A DNA stretch of 64,000 bases, taken from NCBI GenBank assembly GCA_963781675.1, contig CAWAGF010000006.1, positions 186,001-250,000 of the forward strand, given 5' to 3'. Position 1 is the stretch's first letter. The number at the start of each line of letters is the position of its first letter. The DNA is from SCTD01 sp963781675. Its GTDB lineage: Bacteria > Actinomycetota > Actinomycetes > Mycobacteriales > SCTD01. Shown in pieces: positions 8,541 through 16,648 of the stretch. The notes under the pieces were generated by a model. The model searched no databases. It was not told the DNA's origin and saw only the letters and a list, made by a program, of their open reading frames with translations. A program made the position numbers and the translations under genes.

Positions 8541-8888
8541 GTGGACCTGGCCCCGCTCGCGACGCTCGTCGTCGGGGGCGTCGCGCTCTTCGTCGGGCTG
8601 CGCACGGTCCGGCAGCGTGACCTGGCCGACCGGCGCGCGCAGTGGTGGGACCGGTTCCAGTGGGCGTCGGCGTTGGTCCGCAGCGACGACGAGGTCGAGC
8701 AGGAGCTGGGCCTGGACGCTCTCGAGCTGCTCGCCGCAAGCAGGCTGGCCGGGCCCGAGGAGCTGGAGCTGCTGGAGGCGGGCATGACCGCGGCGCTCAG
8801 GCTGCGGACCGACCTGCTGGACGACGAGGGCGTGGACGGCGACCATGGCGGGGACGCTGCGAGAGGCGAGGGGAGGCCGGATGTCTGA
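8541..8888 (+). CDS. Small membrane-anchored protein of unknown function
   Basis: A 115-aa protein with one N-terminal membrane segment (about residues 3-20, LAPLATLVVGGVALFVGL), then a basic stretch RTVRQRDLADRRAQWWDRFQ and a helical acidic tail. This layout resembles phage-like or actinobacterial membrane-proximal proteins with no assigned role. Its stop overlaps the ATG of the following small gene by 8 nt, so the two form a coupled pair 21 nt after dxs. Confidence 0.6.
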   Translation: MDLAPLATLVVGGVALFVGLRTVRQRDLADRRAQWWDRFQWASALVRSDDEVEQELGLDALELLAASRLAGPEELELLEAGMTAALRLRTDLLDDEGVDGDHGGDAARGEGRPDV

Positions 8889-9082
8889 GTACGAGTGGGT
8901 GCCGACCACCCGCGAGGACTACAGCCCGATGCAGTGGCGCAACCGCGTCAAGGCCGCCAAGCTCAAGGTCAAGATCGACCAGCGCCTCGGCAAGCCGAGC
9001 GAGGACTGGGTGCTGGAGCTCGCCGCGGAGCCGCTGCCCGGAGCTGCCGCCGCCGCTCAAGCGCCGACGCCGGGCCGCCTAG
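8881..9082 (+). CDS. Small basic protein of unknown function, reading frame interrupted
   Basis: The protein begins MSEYEWVPTTREDYSPMQWR and continues with a Lys/Arg-rich helix up to EDWVLELAAEPLP. From there the frame as given runs into the antisense of the next gene, ending at 9186. Removing one C from the CCC at 9037-9039 gives a natural end, ELPPPLKRRRRAA, with a stop at 9080-9082. I report that span. The ATG overlaps the end of the preceding membrane protein gene. The function is unknown; its short length and basic tail hint at nucleic-acid or partner-protein binding, which is only a guess. Confidence 0.5.
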
Positions 9083-9091
9083 CCAGGCCGC

Positions 9092-9937
9092 TCAGCGGTA
9101 GAGGACGTCCTTGGCCCACGGCGCGTCCGCGGCCGGGTCGCGCAGCACGATCTGCTCCGGCCGACCGCCCTCGGCCGCCAGCGTGAGCTCGTCGGCCGTC
9201 ATGAGCAGCGGCCGGGTGAAGCCGCGGTCCTCGGACTGCGTCGCGGCCGCGGCCGCCGGCCCGAAGGCCGGGTCGATGAGCGCCAGCCGGGTCCAGCCGC
9301 GGCGGCGCATCGGCACGACCGCCGCGCCCATCCCGCCGGCCGAGGCGGCGATCGAGGTGCGCAGGGTGCGGGCGCCGAGCAGGGTCAGCGCGTCGCAGTC
9401 GCCGTAGGGCCGCAGCTGCCCCTTGGGGTCGCGGGCGACCCGCTCCGCCGCGAGCGCGCCGAGGTCCTCGAGCAGCCGGCGGGCGCCGGTCCAGGCGACC
9501 TCCGGGTCGATGCCGGCGTCGTCGAGCGCGGGCAGCGGGACGAGCACGACGCGGTCCGGGTCGGCCGGGTCGATGCCGACCGCGCCGAAGCCGAGGTCGA
9601 GGGCGTCGCCCAGCACCCGCTCGCGCACCCAGTCCAGGCCCGGGTGCAGGACGTGCTCGACCGGCAGGCCGACCGGGCGCAGCGCCAGCTCGAGCGCCTC
9701 GGGACCGGCGTCGGCGCACCAGCGGCGGGCGAGCAGCCAGTCGGCCAGGCGGCGCCGGCCGGTGCCGCTCTCCGGGTCGTGACCGGCCAGCGCGCGGCGG
9801 CACTCCGACCAGCTCACGCGCACGCTCGGCGACCCGGTGAGGGTCACGCCGTCGGCGTCCGGCTCGAGGTCCACGTCGTGCAGGACCGACACGGCGAGGA
9901 CGCCTCGTCGGAGCTCGGGAGCGGTGGGTGCCTGCAC
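9092..9937 (-). CDS. Conserved actinobacterial protein of unknown function
   Basis: A 281-aa soluble protein without a domain I can name. The N-terminus carries GVTLTGSPSVRVSWSECRRAL. The middle has LGFGAVGIDPADPDRVVLVPLPALDDAGIDP. The end has GWTRLALIDPAFGPA and WAKDVLYR. No signal peptide, membrane span or metal motif is seen. The start is the GTG at 9937, supported by TAGGTT ending 6 nt upstream. It stands alone between the dxs-linked small genes and the two-component system. Confidence 0.65.
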   Translation of the reverse strand: MQAPTAPELRRGVLAVSVLHDVDLEPDADGVTLTGSPSVRVSWSECRRALAGHDPESGTGRRRLADWLLARRWCADAGPEALELALRPVGLPVEHVLHPGLDWVRERVLGDALDLGFGAVGIDPADPDRVVLVPLPALDDAGIDPEVAWTGARRLLEDLGALAAERVARDPKGQLRPYGDCDALTLLGARTLRTSIAASAGGMGAAVVPMRRRGWTRLALIDPAFGPAAAAATQSEDRGFTRPLLMTADELTLAAEGGRPEQIVLRDPAADAPWAKDVLYR

Positions 9938-9943
9938 GTCAGG

Positions 9944-9949
9944 AACCTA
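9944..9949 (-). promoter_or_regulatory. -10 hexamer TAGGTT, leaderless promoter for the gene at 9937
   Basis: Read on the minus strand, TAGGTT is separated from the GTG by 6 nt (CCTGAC), consistent with transcription starting at the start codon. Confidence 0.4.
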
Positions 9950-10047
9950 CCCGCGGGGGGTCGTCCGCAGGCGGGGCCAACCGGGTGAAGGCGGGCGAGG
10001 GCGGAGGGTCCGGATGCCGCTTCACGGCCGCCTCACAGCCTGCCCGC

Positions 10048-10053
10048 TAGCGT
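10048..10053 (+). promoter_or_regulatory. -10 hexamer TAGCGT upstream of the response regulator gene
   Basis: TAGCGT ends 7 nt before the GTG at 10061, a leaderless arrangement. The flanking sequence has no clear -35. Confidence 0.4.
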
Positions 10054-10060
10054 CCGCGCC

Positions 10061-10726
10061 GTGCGCGTGCTGGTGGTCGAGGACGAGGTGCCGCTCGCCG
10101 ACGCGGTGGCCCGCGGGCTGCGCCGCGAGGGGATGGCGGTCGACACCGCGTACGACGGCGACAGCGGCCTGGAGAAGGCCATGATGACGCGGTACGACGT
10201 GCTCGTCCTGGACCGCGACCTGCCCGGGCGCTCGGGCGACGACGTGTGCCGCCGCCTGGCCGCGGACGGCTCGCTGACCCGGGTCCTCATGCTGACGGCC
10301 GCCGCGGGCCTGGCCGACCGGGTCGCCGGGCTCGAGCTGGGCGCCGACGACTACCTGGCCAAGCCGTTCGCCTTCACCGAGCTGGTGGCCCGCGTGCGCG
10401 CGCTCGGCCGGCGGGCCACCCCGGCCGCGCCGCCCGTCCTGCACGGGCCCGGCGGCCTGGTGGTCGACCCGGCGCGGCGCACCGCCACCCGGCACGGCGT
10501 CGACCTGGGGCTGACCAAGAAGGAGCTCGGCGTCCTCGAGGTGCTGCTGGCCGCCGAGGGCGCCGTCGTGTCGAGCGAGGAGCTGCTGGAGCGGGTCTGG
10601 GACGAGTTCGCCGACCCGTTCACGACGACCGTGCGGGTCACCGTCATGACGCTGCGCAAGAAGCTGGGGGAGCCGCGGGTGGTGCACACCGTCGTCGGCT
10701 CCGGCTACCGCCTCGCCGATGAGTGA
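10061..10726 (+). CDS. OmpR/PhoB-family response regulator
   Basis: A 221-aa two-component response regulator. The receiver domain has the acidic pocket VEDE (residues 6-9), the phospho-acceptor Asp51 in LVLDRDLPG, and Lys101 in YLAKPF. A winged-helix output domain follows (residues about 130-220, LTKKELGVLEVLL and TVRVTVMTLRKKLGEP with a VGSGYRL wing). The gene overlaps the kinase gene by 8 nt, so regulator and sensor are made together. The stimulus is unknown; the sensor's short external loop gives no ligand clue. Confidence 0.93.
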   Translation: MRVLVVEDEVPLADAVARGLRREGMAVDTAYDGDSGLEKAMMTRYDVLVLDRDLPGRSGDDVCRRLAADGSLTRVLMLTAAAGLADRVAGLELGADDYLAKPFAFTELVARVRALGRRATPAAPPVLHGPGGLVVDPARRTATRHGVDLGLTKKELGVLEVLLAAEGAVVSSEELLERVWDEFADPFTTTVRVTVMTLRKKLGEPRVVHTVVGSGYRLADE

Positions 10727-11846
10727 CCGCACCACCCTGCGGTGGCGGCTGACCCTGGTCTACGGCGCCGTCGCGGTCACCATCGGCCTGCTGCTGCTCG
10801 TCCTGTCGCTCGTGCTCGTCGAGCGGGCGCTGTCGGCCGGCGCCGTGAACATCCGCGGGGTCGGCCTGCGGCTGCCGGACGGGAGCACCCTGACCCTGGG
10901 CGCCTTCCAGGACCAGCTGCGCGCCGACGCCCTCGGCCGGGTGCTGCGCCAGGGCCTGCTGGCCCTGCTGCTGCTGGGCGGGCTCGGGGTCGCCGTGTCG
11001 TACTACCTCGCCGGCCGGGTGCTGCGGCCCCTGCAGGACATCACCTCCGCCGCCCAGCGGCTGTCCGCCGAGCGGCTCGACGCCCGCATCGCGCTGACCG
11101 GCCCGGAGGACGAGCTCAAGCAGCTGGCCGACACCTTCGACGCCATGCTCGGCCGGCTCGAGGCCGCCTTCGAGGCGCAGCGCCGGTTCGTCGCCGACGC
11201 CAGCCACGAGCTGCGCACCCCGCTGGCCGTCATGCGCACCGAGGTGGAGGTGGCGCTGGCCGACCCGTCCGCCTCCGCCGACGACCTGCGGGCCGCCGCC
11301 TGCGTGGTGCGCGACGCGACCGTGCGCGCGGACCGGCTGGTCGACAGCCTGCTGCTGCTCGCCCAGTCCGAGCGGATGACCGGCCCGTCGGTCCGGGAGC
11401 GGGTCGAGCTGCAGGACGTCGCCGCGCAGGCGCTGGCGGCCGTGGCCGGCGAGGTGCAGGAGCGCGGGCTGCAGGTCGCCACGTCGTACGGCGCCGGCGG
11501 CGCGCTCGGCGACCGCGGTCTGCTGGAGCGGCTGGCCGGCAACCTGGTGGAGAACGCCGTGCGGCACAACGTCCCCGGCGGGTGGCTGCGCGTGGACACC
11601 GGCACCGTCGAGGGACGGGCGCGCATCGAGGTGTCCAACAGCGGAGCCGTCATCGACCCGGCCGAGGTGGCGGGGCTGTTCGAGCCGTTCCGGCGCTACG
11701 GGACCGCGCGGACCGCCCGCCGCGGCGCCGGGCTCGGCCTGGCGATCGTGCGGGCGGTCGCCGAGCTGCACGGCGGCAGCGCGCGCGCGAGCGCCCGGCC
11801 GGACGGCGGCCTGGTCGTCACGGTGGACCTGCCGCGCAGCCCGTAG
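10719..11846 (+). CDS. Two-component sensor histidine kinase (HAMP, HisKA, HATPase)
   Basis: A 375-aa membrane kinase. The first membrane span is at about residues 8-32 and the second at about 72-95, with only about 40 residues outside. A HAMP linker follows (LAGRVLRPLQDITSAAQRLS). The HisKA box carries His163 in DASHELRTPLAV. The ATP-binding domain has the N-box NLVENAVRHN and the G-box GAGLGLAIVRAVAELHGG. It phosphorylates the regulator encoded immediately upstream. The small extracytoplasmic part suggests sensing within or near the membrane, as in envelope-stress kinases; this is inference. Confidence 0.93.
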   Translation: MSDRTTLRWRLTLVYGAVAVTIGLLLLVLSLVLVERALSAGAVNIRGVGLRLPDGSTLTLGAFQDQLRADALGRVLRQGLLALLLLGGLGVAVSYYLAGRVLRPLQDITSAAQRLSAERLDARIALTGPEDELKQLADTFDAMLGRLEAAFEAQRRFVADASHELRTPLAVMRTEVEVALADPSASADDLRAAACVVRDATVRADRLVDSLLLLAQSERMTGPSVRERVELQDVAAQALAAVAGEVQERGLQVATSYGAGGALGDRGLLERLAGNLVENAVRHNVPGGWLRVDTGTVEGRARIEVSNSGAVIDPAEVAGLFEPFRRYGTARTARRGAGLGLAIVRAVAELHGGSARASARPDGGLVVTVDLPRSP

Positions 11847-11885
11847 TCCGACCGGTGGGACCAGCCCGGTGTAGTCCGTTCGGAC
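11844..11885. repeat. Two TAGTCCGnnCGG boxes after the histidine kinase gene
   Basis: TAGTCCGACCGG begins on the kinase stop codon (11844), and TAGTCCGTTCGGAC lies at 11872-11885, the latter nearly palindromic (GTCCG-TT-CGGAC). Similar boxes lie upstream of the subtilase gene (15143 and 15181) and the diguanylate cyclase gene (46474), each about 90-130 nt before a start codon. A shared regulator-binding site is inferred. Confidence 0.35.
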
Positions 11886-11972
11886 CCTTCCTGGCCGCAG
11901 TTCGGCGAAAGCCGCCCGCGCTGCTGCTGCGCTGCGCATCATCGGCAGACCGGATCCCGAGGAGGCGCAGGC

Positions 11973-12224
11973 GTGAGGACCACCACGACCGAGGTCGATG
12001 TCGTGCTGATGCTGGTGGTGCTCGGCCTGGCCGCGCTCGTCGCCCTCGCCGCGCACCTGGGCCGTGCCCTGCAGCCGGTCCGCCCGGCGCTGCCGGACGA
12101 GGACTGCCCGCCGCCCGGGCTCGGCCGGCTGGTGCCGGTCGGCCGGCAGGTCGACCAGGAGTGCCGCCGCGGCGTGCTGGCCCTCGAGACGTGGCTGGCG
12201 TCCACCCGGCGGCTCCGCCCCTAG
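11973..12224 (+). CDS. Small single-span membrane protein
   Basis: An 83-aa protein with an N-terminal membrane helix (about residues 8-30, VDVVLMLVVLGLAALVALAAH) and a cytoplasmic tail carrying paired Pro and two Cys (DEDCPPPGLGRL, QECRRG). The GTG at 11973 has GAGGAGG 7 nt upstream, which is strong support. It follows the two-component genes by 126 nt and is closed by two hairpins, so it may be the last gene of that unit or a separate gene driven from the TAGTCCG boxes. No family is recognised. Confidence 0.6.
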   Translation: MRTTTTEVDVVLMLVVLGLAALVALAAHLGRALQPVRPALPDEDCPPPGLGRLVPVGRQVDQECRRGVLALETWLASTRRLRP

Positions 12225-12226
12225 AC

Positions 12227-12269
12227 CAGTGGGTGGCTGTGGTCCGAGGGGGGCCACAGTCACCCACTG
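12227..12269. terminator. Strong hairpin, 16-bp stem, between convergent genes
   Basis: Arms at 12227-12242 and 12254-12269 pair over 16 bp with a single G-T wobble around an 11-nt loop. There is no T-run on either side, which is common for actinobacterial terminators. It lies 2 nt after the stop of the small membrane protein gene. Confidence 0.7.
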
Positions 12270-12282
12270 CCGGCAGCGTCAC

Positions 12283-12319
12283 CAGGGCCCGCGCTCGCGA
12301 GGGGGGAGCGCGGGCCCTG
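12283..12319. terminator. Second hairpin, perfect 14-bp GC stem
   Basis: Arms at 12283-12296 (CAGGGCCCGCGCTC) and 12306-12319 are exact reverse complements around a 9-nt loop. Together with the hairpin 13 nt before it, this makes a tandem, probably bidirectional barrier between the plus-strand gene ending at 12224 and the minus-strand GNAT gene ending at 12352. Confidence 0.7.
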
Positions 12320-12351
12320 CGCGGCGGTCGGCGTCGCCGACGGGGGCTGCG

Positions 12352-12888
12352 TCAGCAGACGTGCCGACCCCGGATGCGGGGCGCGCGTCCGGAGCCGTCC
12401 CGCACGCAGCGGACCCACAGCGGGTCGTCCTGCTCCTCCACGAAGCCGAGCCGGCGCAGCAGCCGGCGTGACGGCGCGTTGTCGACGTGCACGTCCGCGA
12501 CCAGTCGCTGCACGCCGGGCTGCGCGTCGGCCCAGGCGCAGAGCACCGCGACGGCCTCCGTCCCGACGCCCCGGCCGCGTGCGGGCGCCGCCAGCCCGTA
12601 GCCCAGCAGCACGTCGCCGTTCGCATCCGCGCCGCCGCGCCAGCCGCAGTCGCCCACGACCGCGCCGTCGAGCGCGACCAGCCAGCCGCCGTCGTCGCCC
12701 TCCGCGCCGTGCTCGGCGAGCGGGCGCAGCGCGTCGGCGGTGTCGGCGTGCGGCCACCCGTCCCCCGCGCGCAGGCCCAGCGGCGCCAGCGCCGCGCCCG
12801 GGTGCGTGCCGCTCAGGACGGCGACCGCGACGGCGCGGCTGACCGGCACGAGGGCGACGCGCGGGCCGGCCAGGCGCGGGAGGGTCAC
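12352..12888 (-). CDS. GNAT family N-acetyltransferase
   Basis: A 178-aa acetyltransferase of the RimJ/RimL-like GNAT group. The acetyl-CoA loop is GYGLAAPARGRGVGTEAVAVL (R/Q-x-x-G-x-G/A type). It is followed by the C-terminal LVADVHVDNAPSRRLLRRLGFVEE, the usual GNAT N-S-R-L-E-K-x-G-F-like end. The substrate is unknown. The GTG at 12888 overlaps the RNase D stop (GTGA), so it is translated as the second gene of that operon. The gene ends close to two tandem terminators. Confidence 0.85.
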   Translation of the reverse strand: MTLPRLAGPRVALVPVSRAVAVAVLSGTHPGAALAPLGLRAGDGWPHADTADALRPLAEHGAEGDDGGWLVALDGAVVGDCGWRGGADANGDVLLGYGLAAPARGRGVGTEAVAVLCAWADAQPGVQRLVADVHVDNAPSRRLLRRLGFVEEQDDPLWVRCVRDGSGRAPRIRGRHVC

Positions 12889-14312
12889 CCGCTGAACGGC
12901 GGTGGGGTCCCCGGCGGCGAGGGGGTGGCGGCGGGTGCCTGCTCGGCAGCAGCGTCGTGCACAGCCGCCTCGTCGACGGCCGCCTCGGGAGCTGCAGCGG
13001 GTCTCGTGGCGCGGCGGCTGCGACGGGAGGGCTCCGGCTCCTCGCCCTCGACCGGCGGCGGCTCGGGCAGCACCTCGGCCAGCGGCCCGGCCACCCGGCT
13101 GACCTGCCAGGCGCGGGCGCCGGAGGCCCGCAGCGCGTCGGCCACCGCCTCGGCCGTGAGGGCGGCGGGCGGGGTCCAGGCGAGGCGTCGTACGGCCTCG
13201 GGCTGCACGAGGTTCTCCGGCGGCATCCGCAGCTCCTCGGCGAGCGCGGACACCACGGTGCGGACCCGGGCGAGGCGGCGGGCGGCGACGGGGTCGCGCT
13301 CGGCCCAGCGGTTCGCGGCGGGCGGGCCGTCGCCGCCGGGCACCGGCAGCGGCAGCTCGTCCTCGCTCAGCGCGGCGGCGGCCTGCAGCGCGCCGAACCA
13401 GGTGTCCACGTGCCGGCGGGTCGAGCGGCCGCCGAAGACGGGCAGCGCCATCAGCTCGGCGGGCGTCCTGGGCGCAGCGGTGACGGCGGCGACGATCGCG
13501 GCGTCGGGCAGGATCCGGCCGGGGGCGGTGTCCCGGCGCCGGGCCATCGCGTCGCGCACCTCCCACATCGCGCGCACGGCGGCCAGCTGGCGGCGGTTGC
13601 GCATCCGGTGGATGCCGGAGGTGCGGCGCCACGGGTCGGTGCGCGGCCCCGGCGCGGGCGCCAGCCGCACCGCCTCGAACTCCTCGGCGGCCAGCTCGAG
13701 CTTGCCCTGCGCGCGCAGCTCCGCCTCGAGCGCGTCGCGCAGCTCGACGAGGACCTCGACGTCGAGCGCCGCGTAGACCAGCCAGGACTCGGGCAGCGGC
13801 CGGGTGGACCAGTCCGCGGCGGAGTGGCCCTTCTCCAGGCGCAGGCCGAGGACGTTCTCGACCATCGCGCCGAGGCCGACCCGCTCGAAGCCGGCCAGCC
13901 GCCCGGCCAGCTCGGTGTCGAACACCCGCGGCGCCACCATGCCGATCTCGGCCAGGCACGGGATGTCCTGCGACGCGGCGTGCAGCACCCACTCGTCGTC
14001 CTGCAGCACCGAGGACAGCTCGGACAGGTCCGGGCAGCCGATCGGGTCGATCAGCGCGGTGCCGGCGCCCTGGCGGCGCAGCTGCACCAGGTAGGCGCGC
14101 TGGGAGTAGCGGTAGCCGGACGCGCGCTCCGCGTCGACGGCCACCGGACCGGTGCCGGCGGCGAAGCGGGCGACGACCTCGGCGAGCGCCGCCTCGGTCT
14201 CCACGACCGGCGGCACGCCCTCACGCGGTGCGAGCAGCAGCTCGACCTCGGCTTCGGCCGGGTCCTGGGAGCCGGCCACCCCTTCGTCGTGACCCGGCAG
14301 GGTCGTCGTCAC
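12885..14312 (-). CDS. rnd: Ribonuclease D (DEDD exonuclease with HRDC domain)
   Basis: A 475-aa 3'-5' exoribonuclease acting on structured RNA ends. The DEDD residues can be seen: Asp60 and Glu62 in VAVDAERASGYRYS, Asp in HAASQDIPCL, and Tyr/Asp in YAALDVEVL. An HRDC helical domain follows from about residue 235. The last 60 residues are a low-complexity Ala/Pro/Glu tail. The GTG at 14312 has no ribosome-binding site, but TACCCT ends 8 nt upstream, so it may be leaderless. It is 59 nt downstream of the response regulator gene on the same strand and coupled to the GNAT gene. Confidence 0.88.
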   Translation of the reverse strand: MTTTLPGHDEGVAGSQDPAEAEVELLLAPREGVPPVVETEAALAEVVARFAAGTGPVAVDAERASGYRYSQRAYLVQLRRQGAGTALIDPIGCPDLSELSSVLQDDEWVLHAASQDIPCLAEIGMVAPRVFDTELAGRLAGFERVGLGAMVENVLGLRLEKGHSAADWSTRPLPESWLVYAALDVEVLVELRDALEAELRAQGKLELAAEEFEAVRLAPAPGPRTDPWRRTSGIHRMRNRRQLAAVRAMWEVRDAMARRRDTAPGRILPDAAIVAAVTAAPRTPAELMALPVFGGRSTRRHVDTWFGALQAAAALSEDELPLPVPGGDGPPAANRWAERDPVAARRLARVRTVVSALAEELRMPPENLVQPEAVRRLAWTPPAALTAEAVADALRASGARAWQVSRVAGPLAEVLPEPPPVEGEEPEPSRRSRRATRPAAAPEAAVDEAAVHDAAAEQAPAATPSPPGTPPPFSG

Positions 14313-14320
14313 AAGCCAGG

Positions 14321-14326
14321 AGGGTA
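14321..14326 (-). promoter_or_regulatory. -10 hexamer TACCCT upstream of RNase D
   Basis: TACCCT on the minus strand ends 8 nt before the GTG at 14312, at the upper end of the spacing seen for the other leaderless promoters here. Confidence 0.3.
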
Positions 14327-14371
14327 CGGGAGCAGGCCGCCCGTGGAGCGGTCCGGCGCGCGTGAGCCCTG

Positions 14372-15050
14372 CTAGCGGATGACGCCGGCGCGCATGGCCA
14401 TGGCGACCATCTCGGCGCGGTCGCCGGTGCCGAGCTTGCGGGCGATCCGGGCGAGGTGGGACTTCACGGTCAGCGCGGACAGGCCGAGCTGCTCGCCGAT
14501 CTGCTTGTTGGACTGGCCGTCGGCGACCAGGCGGAGCACCTCGATCTCGCGGCCGGACAGCTCGCTGACGCCGGTGTCGACCGGGCCGCCGCGCAGACCC
14601 GCGGCGAGCAGGGACGCGACGGACGGGTCGGCGTAGACGCCGCCGTCGAGCACCCGGCGGACGCCGTCGGACGACGACCAGCGGGGAGGCGGACTTGAGC
14701 AGGTAGCCCTGGGCGCCGGCCACGAAGGCGGCGCGCACGGAGTAGGGGTCGTCGGCGGCGGAGAGCACGACCAGGCGCTGCCAGCCCGCGGCGCGCAGGT
14801 CCGCGAGCAGGTCGAGGCCGGAGCCGTCCGGCAGGCCGAGGTCGAGCACGCACAGCTCGCGGGGGCCGGAGAGGTTGGCGCGGGCGCGGGCCTCGCCGAT
14901 GGTGGCGGCCTCGACGACCTCGCGGGCGCCCATCAGCCTGAGGCGGTTGACCATCGACTCGCGGACCAGCGGGTGGTCGTCGACGACCATCGCGGTGAAC
15001 CCCGGCGACTCCGTGCGCGCCGCTTGGGCAGGGATGTGCCTGAACGACAC
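14372..15050 (-). pseudogene. NarL/LuxR-type response regulator, frame broken once
   Basis: The receiver half is read from GTG 15050 (MSFRHIPAQAARTESPGF, then MVVDDHPLVRES, phospho-acceptor in CVLDLGLPDGSG, Lys in GYLLKSASP). The DNA-binding half lies in another frame (LSGREIEVLRLVADGQSNKQ, then a LuxR helix-turn-helix ending AMRAGVIR). The two halves meet at 14668-14680, where removing one base gives an uninterrupted protein of about 225 aa. All key residues of both domains are kept, so a sequence error or very recent mutation is likely. The divergent NarL-type kinase at 18045 is the natural partner. From memory, Streptomyces has the atypical regulator WhiI near RNase D, DUF3000 and hemE. 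Confidence 0.75.
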
Positions 15051-15273
15051 TCTCGAGACCGGCAGCCACTGCGTCCTCCACTCGCTGGGCGGGCGCGGAA
15101 GCCCGTCGTCCTGCCTGTGTCGGCGCCCGAGGCCGGGACCTGTAGCCCGATCGGGTGCACCTGCTCTGCGGCGCCCGCACTAGTCCGAACGGGCGACAGG
15201 CGGCACCGCCGCTGGAGTCGGCGCGTCCGGGTGCCGACAGGAGGGGGAGCCCCTCGACCACCCGGAGACCCCT
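15051..15273. promoter_or_regulatory. Divergent control region with two TAGyCCGnnCGG boxes
   Basis: This 223-bp region separates the response regulator gene (minus) from the subtilase operon (plus). It contains TAGCCCGATCGGGT at 15143-15156, with the palindrome CCCGATCGGG, and TAGTCCGAACGGGC at 15181-15194, 93 nt before the subtilase start. CAGGAGG lies at 15238-15244. The boxes are candidates for binding by the neighbouring LuxR-type regulator. Confidence 0.4.
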
Positions 15274-16648
15274 GTGCCCCTCGCTGCCGCCCGGCCCCTG
15301 CTGCCCGCGCTGCTCGGCGCGTCGCTGCTGGCCGCCTCGGGCGCGGTGGCGCAGGCCCCCGACCTGCGGGCCGTCGTGACGTACGACGGGAGCGTCCCGG
15401 CGCTGCCCGGCCTGGACGTGCTGCGGTCGCTGCCGGCGGTCGGGCGCGCTCGTCGTCGAGGGGCCGGCGTCCGCGCTGACCCGCGCCGCGCGGGTCCACG
15501 GCGTCCGCGGCATCACCCCCGACGTGGCGGTCAGCGTCACCGGTGGCGCCTCCGACCGCCCCGCCGTCCGCGCGGCCGCCGGCCTCGGCGGCAGCGCCGG
15601 CCGGCCCGGCGCCGGAGCCGGCGTCCGGGTGGCCGTCGTCGACACCGGCGTCACCGACACCCCCGGGCTCACCCGCCGCTCCGGCCGCCTCGTCGACGCG
15701 GTCGACACCTCCGCCTCGCCGCGCAAGGGACCGCTGGAGGACGGCTACGGGCACGGCACGTTCCTGGCCTCCGTGATCGCCGGCGGGCCTGCGGAGGGTG
15801 CGCAGTCCGAGCCGGTCGGGGTCGCCCCCGGCGCCACCGTGCTCGTCGTCCGCGTCGCCCAGCCCGACGGCACCACCCGGCTGTCGCAGGTGCTGGCCGG
15901 TCTCGACTGGGTCGCCGGCCACGCCGACCAGGTCGACGTCGCGAACCTCTCGCTCAGCTACACCCGACCGGGCACGGCGTACGGCGCCGACCCGCTCACC
16001 GACGCCGTCGAGGCGGTCCGCGACGCGGGCGTCACCGTCGTCGTCTCGGCCGGCAACGACCCGAGCCTGGTCGGCGACCCCGGCTTCACGCCGCGCGCCC
16101 TGACGGTCGGCGCCGCCGACCTCACCGCCGCGCAGGTGCAGGTCGCGCCCTTCAGCGGCAGCGACGTCGTCGCCGGCGTGCAGAAGCCCGACCTGGTCGC
16201 CAGCGGCGTCGGCGTGCTCGGCGTCCTGCCGCCCTCCTCGGTGCTCGCCCAGGAGAACCCGAAGGCCCGCGTGAGCGGCCGGCTCTGGCGCGGCAGCGGC
16301 ACCAGCCAGGCCGCCGCCGTCACCAGCGGGGCCGTCGCCCTGCTCCTCCAGCAGCACCCGCAGGCGAGCCCCGCCCAGGTGAAGGCGGCCCTGCGCCGCG
16401 CGGCCGCCCCGCTCGCCGGTGACCGGGACGGTGCCGGCCTGCTGCGCCTGGACGCCGTGGCGGGCGACGCCGCGGACGACCCGGCCTACGGCCCCGGCAG
16501 CGGCGACCCGACCGGCGAGGGCGGCTTCGACGCCAACAGCTGGAGCGCCAACAGCTGGTCGGCCAACAGCTGGTCCGCCAACAGCTGGAGTGCCAACAGC
16601 TGGTCGGCGAACTCGTGGTCCGCGAACTCCTGGTCGTGGCTCCGGTGA
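15274..16648 (+). pseudogene. Exported S8 (subtilisin-like) serine protease with ANSWS repeats, frame broken once
   Basis: A secreted subtilase. The signal peptide is at residues 1-27 (LLPALLGASLLAASGAVAQA). A short propeptide-like stretch follows, then the catalytic triad: Asp in VAVVDTGVTD, His in GYGHGTFLAS, Ser in GSGTSQAAAVTSGA, with oxyanion Asn in VVSAGNDPS. The frame slips at GGG 15442-15444; dropping one G joins LRSLPAV to GALVVEGPASALTRAARVHG and gives about 457 aa. The C-terminus is seven ANSWS pentapeptides and WLR. The stop overlaps the next gene (GTGA), so protease, sensor and kinase form one operon. All catalytic residues are present, so a sequence error is more likely than decay. 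Confidence 0.75.
16532..16636 (+). repeat. Seven tandem 15-bp repeats encoding ANSWS
   Basis: The block codes exactly seven copies of Ala-Asn-Ser-Trp-Ser at the end of the subtilase. Early copies use AGC for the first Ser, while the last two use TCG or TCC, and the second Ser codon varies in almost every copy. The peptide is therefore conserved while the DNA drifts, suggesting selection on the protein. Confidence 0.9.

Noticed and set aside
9083..9186. C-terminal tail of the small gene at 8881
   Set aside because: The Arg/Pro/Ala-rich sequence is the antisense of the gene ending at 9092; a one-base correction gives a stop at 9082.
12885..15050. Fusion of a response regulator receiver to RNase D
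   Set aside because: The joined frame arises only because of the one-base break in the regulator; the linking stretch is Arg-rich shadow translation of the DNA-binding domain.
16532..16636. CRISPR-like array
   Set aside because: The 15-bp repeats are in frame, without spacers, and code for the ANSWS tail of the protease.
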